36,163 nucleotides of DNA from an uncultured Oscillospiraceae bacterium (GTDB lineage Bacteria; Bacillota; Clostridia; Oscillospirales; Oscillospiraceae), in assembly GCA_934590355.1 (NCBI GenBank), contig CAKTOX010000019.1, positions 1 to 36,163 on the forward strand. The letters run 5' to 3'. Made by a program: the position numbers and the translations under genes. The notes beneath the pieces were generated by a model. The model did no database searches. It was not told the DNA's origin and was given only the letters and a program-made list of their open reading frames with translations. Shown here piece after piece: positions 34,297 through 36,163 of this stretch. Position 1 is the stretch's first letter; every line of letters starts with the position of its first letter.

Positions 34297-35694
34297 TCAG
34301 CAGAGCCCGATCGCCCTCCAAAGAGGAACGCTGGCAGTCATGGCGATAACGGTCATTATCATGTAGGCATAAGACGCTTTCTGAGCGCAGGGATAATCAA
34401 GGCACTTGTCGCCGGTCATCTTGATGAAGCCGACAACGGACGGGTTGCCGTAAGCGGTGTTCCAATAGGTGCCGCTGAGCCATTCAACGAACACAAGAAT
34501 GAACATACTCATTCCGTGCGCTTCCATAAGCGGACCAAAGATGGCGATCATCATTGTCAGCATACAGGTCTGAGACACGATCGCATAACGCATAATGAAG
34601 GTAATGACGCAAAGGCAGGGGACGAAAATATAGGGGCTGCTCATGATGGGTGCAAAAACGGGACCGAGCAAGCTTGCCAGCCACGCACTGACGCCGGTAG
34701 TGTTCATAAACTTTGCTATGCTGAGGATGCCGCCGATAAAGACCACAAGGGTCCACTGTCCTTTTGCGTTGGCCTCCGGAGCCGTAAGCAGTCCGACCGC
34801 AAAGAATGCTACGTCGGCCGCAATTGCAACAAATCCGGCGTCAACGCCGTGCAGCTTCTGCGTGACCCAAAGAAGGATCGCAATTGCAACAATGATTATG
34901 CCCTGCTTCTCTTTCTTTGAGATCGAGCCGAGAGCCTTATACTGTTCCTTGAGGAAGGTCACGTCGCCGGCAAGCTTTTCCTTGGGACGGCAAATAATGG
35001 TGCAGTACAGATATGTAAGCACTATAAGAACGATGTACCACACAAAGGTGCACTTGAACCATGCGCCCCATGTAAAGGTCAGCCCCTGCATGAAGCCGAT
35101 CATAAGAGCAACGAATGCAGAGCCGGATATAAACGCAACGCCGAGTATGTAAGTGCCCATAAAGTTTGCAAACCAGAGTCCACGCGCCGCCTTGCTGTTA
35201 GGCTCTGCACCGACCGCCTCGCACACCTGACCGATAAGAGGAGCCATGATGGAGGTCTTTGCATATGAGCTGGGGATCATCGGAGTCGTTATAATGCCCG
35301 CGAGCATCATGGCCGTTACCTGTCCGCGATAAGTTCCGGGAAACTTTGTGAGGACCCACAGGGCAAGGCGCTTCATGAAGCCGCTGTTATTTATGCCGAC
35401 GGACATGATGAAAACGCCGATGCACAGCCATGTGGTCGTACCGGAAAACTCAACCGTGACCTCCGCAACCGTGCCGATCTTGAACACGAGCATCATCACC
35501 ATCGTTGCAAGAGTTGCAACCCAGTCAGGCAGTGCGCCGGATATCAGACATGTAAGCAGAAAGCCAAAGCAGCCGAGATACTGCCAGCCCTTGCGGCTCA
35601 TCATTTCCGTCTCAGGCGGAAGTAACGCGATCAGCAGCATTACGACGATACCTCCGAGAATGCCGAAAATCGTCTTTTTCGTTTGTTTACTCAT
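34297..35694 (-). CDS. DASS/SLC13-like anion:Na+ symporter
   Basis: A 465-residue membrane carrier with about 11-13 hydrophobic segments, arranged as two similar halves. Candidate substrate loops are 'TPMIPSSYAKTSIMAPL' (137-153) in the first half and 'YAIVSQTCMLTMMIAIFGPL' in the second, comparable with the Ser-Asn-Thr hairpins of divalent anion:Na+ symporters. The family takes up succinate, citrate and other carboxylates, or sulfate. The ATG at 35694 has AAGGAGGAG about 10 nt upstream. It lies on the same strand as the nitronate-monooxygenase-like gene, 230 bases upstream of it, with a stem-loop between. Import of the acid that the CoA-transferase activates is an attractive but unproven role. 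Confidence 0.82.
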   Translation of the reverse strand: MSKQTKKTIFGILGGIVVMLLIALLPPETEMMSRKGWQYLGCFGFLLTCLISGALPDWVATLATMVMMLVFKIGTVAEVTVEFSGTTTWLCIGVFIMSVGINNSGFMKRLALWVLTKFPGTYRGQVTAMMLAGIITTPMIPSSYAKTSIMAPLIGQVCEAVGAEPNSKAARGLWFANFMGTYILGVAFISGSAFVALMIGFMQGLTFTWGAWFKCTFVWYIVLIVLTYLYCTIICRPKEKLAGDVTFLKEQYKALGSISKKEKQGIIIVAIAILLWVTQKLHGVDAGFVAIAADVAFFAVGLLTAPEANAKGQWTLVVFIGGILSIAKFMNTTGVSAWLASLLGPVFAPIMSSPYIFVPCLCVITFIMRYAIVSQTCMLTMMIAIFGPLMEAHGMSMFILVFVEWLSGTYWNTAYGNPSVVGFIKMTGDKCLDYPCAQKASYAYMIMTVIAMTASVPLWRAIGLC

Positions 35695-36090
35695 TTTTTG
35701 TTTTCTCCTCCTTAGTGAAAAAATCAGGTCGTATTTATGTTTGTTAATTTTCCATCAATTCACTCATAGAATACTCCGAAGTACCTGCTTTTTCACCAAC
35801 AAAGGCTACAAAATCGTCAAGCCGGAAAATAGGTTTTTTTGTATTTCATGACCAATCGCCGCTTCGCATAGCAGGGCGTTTTTCATTACCCTATATTAAG
35901 CAAACCTCCTTCGCTCCGATCGCCGCCCCTGAGTTTCTCCGTTTTATCTTTGTATATTTCCTACAAAAGCCGACTGCTCCCAACGCCCAAACTTCGTTTC
36001 GAATACTCTTGAGATATACACACGGTTTGAATATATTTTTAGCTGCAAGGAGTAAATGCCGATATCAAAACATTCAAGGAGGCTATACAT
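35695..36090. other. Divergent intergenic region, DASS gene to second nitronate-monooxygenase-like gene
   Basis: These 396 bases are AT-rich and hold no full gene. A motif CTACAAAAGCCGACT (35961-35975) matches CTACAAAAGTCGGCT upstream of the first nitronate-monooxygenase-like gene (34170-34184) at 13 of 15 positions. A promoter for the right-hand gene lies at 36009-36037. No convincing promoter was found for the DASS gene; TTGATG with TAAATA 15 bases later (minus strand) is a weak option. Confidence 0.55.
36009..36037 (+). promoter_or_regulatory. Promoter of the second nitronate-monooxygenase-like gene
   Basis: TTGAGA (36009-36014), 17-bp spacer, TATATT (36032-36037). It lies about 54 bases before the start codon at 36091. 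Confidence 0.55.
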
Positions 36091-36094
36091 ATGA
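36056..36094 (+). CDS. Possible 12-residue leader peptide
   Basis: A short frame MPISKHSRRLYI starts at ATG 36056, with AAGGAG three bases upstream (tight spacing). It contains two consecutive AGG codons, and its stop TGA (36092-36094) overlaps the ATG of the next gene. It could couple translation to the downstream gene or be chance. Confidence 0.2.
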   Translation: MPISKHSRRLYI

Positions 36095-36163
36095 TAAACA
36101 CCAAGCTAACCCGGTTACTGGGAATAGAGTATCCCATCGTGCAGAGCGGTATGCAGTGGCTCG
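36091..36163 (+). CDS. Nitronate monooxygenase / FabK-like protein, 5' end only
   Basis: The first 24 codons are in the window and read MINTKLTRLLGIEYPIVQSG then MQWL, closely matching the N-terminus of the gene at 32949-34064 (MIKTRLTELVGIKYPIIQAG), so it is a second member of the 2-nitropropane dioxygenase/FabK FMN-barrel family. The ATG has AAGGAGG at 8-nt spacing. The rest lies outside the window. It is divergent from the DASS transporter gene, with 396 bases between the starts. Confidence 0.8.
   Translation, partial: MINTKLTRLLGIEYPIVQSGMQWL

Overview
The window looks like chromosomal DNA from an anaerobic Gram-positive gut bacterium, most likely a Clostridia member near Oscillospiraceae/Ruminococcaceae. 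The evidence is GC-rich coding sequence with AT-rich intergenic gaps, strong AAGGAGG-type ribosome binding sites, a cysS T-box leader, intracellular glycogen genes, and BaiCD/2-enoate-reductase-like iron-sulfur flavoenzymes. The taxonomic placement is an inference from gene content. No mobile element, prophage, CRISPR array or rRNA was seen.

Region 1 (1-6.96 kb): a small membrane protein and a glyoxalase I lie on the minus strand. Opposite them is a tightly overlapping plus-strand glycogen operon: branching enzyme glgB, glycogen synthase glgA and a GH13 alpha-glucan hydrolase, ended by an intrinsic terminator. Region 2 (7.0-7.9 kb): one DUF11 repeat protein.

Region 3 (8.0-15.0 kb): a five-gene minus-strand operon, read from 15.0 kb leftwards. 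It encodes an OYE/FAD flavoenzyme (BaiCD/BaiH/2-enoate reductase type), an alpha/beta-hydrolase-fold protein lacking the usual catalytic Ser and His, a double-VOC-domain protein, an MFS carrier and a GPH-family symporter. A divergent MarR regulator sits across an AT-rich promoter gap that carries a 13-bp palindrome between the -35 and -10 boxes of the operon.

Region 4 (15.8-25.2 kb): a housekeeping block. It holds tRNA-Leu(CAA) with its own promoter and terminator, a two-component pair, a DUF1385 (YqhQ-like) membrane protein, prmC, recA, recX, rimO, pgsA, and cysS behind a T-box riboswitch.

Region 5 (25.2-36.2 kb): a second catabolic arm. It contains a second BaiCD/BaiH-type flavoenzyme in an operon with a gamma-carbonic-anhydrase/CaiE/PaaY-like protein, two convergent paralogous PucR/CdaR-type regulators, a class III (CaiB/BaiF) CoA-transferase behind a possible attenuator, a nitronate monooxygenase/FabK-like flavoprotein, a DASS/SLC13-like carboxylate transporter, and the 5' end of a second nitronate-monooxygenase-like gene running off the window.

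Together regions 3 and 5 contain uptake (MFS, GPH, DASS), CoA activation (class III CoA-transferase), reduction of activated double bonds (two Fe-S flavoenzymes, two FMN enoyl-reductase/nitronate-type proteins) and several dedicated regulators. They look like one or two pathways for anaerobic reductive breakdown of an unsaturated carboxylic acid, aromatic, polyphenol or steroid-like compound. The substrate cannot be read from sequence alone. The split of the set around recA-cysS, the palindromic operators and the non-canonical hydrolase and VOC proteins are the most notable observations.
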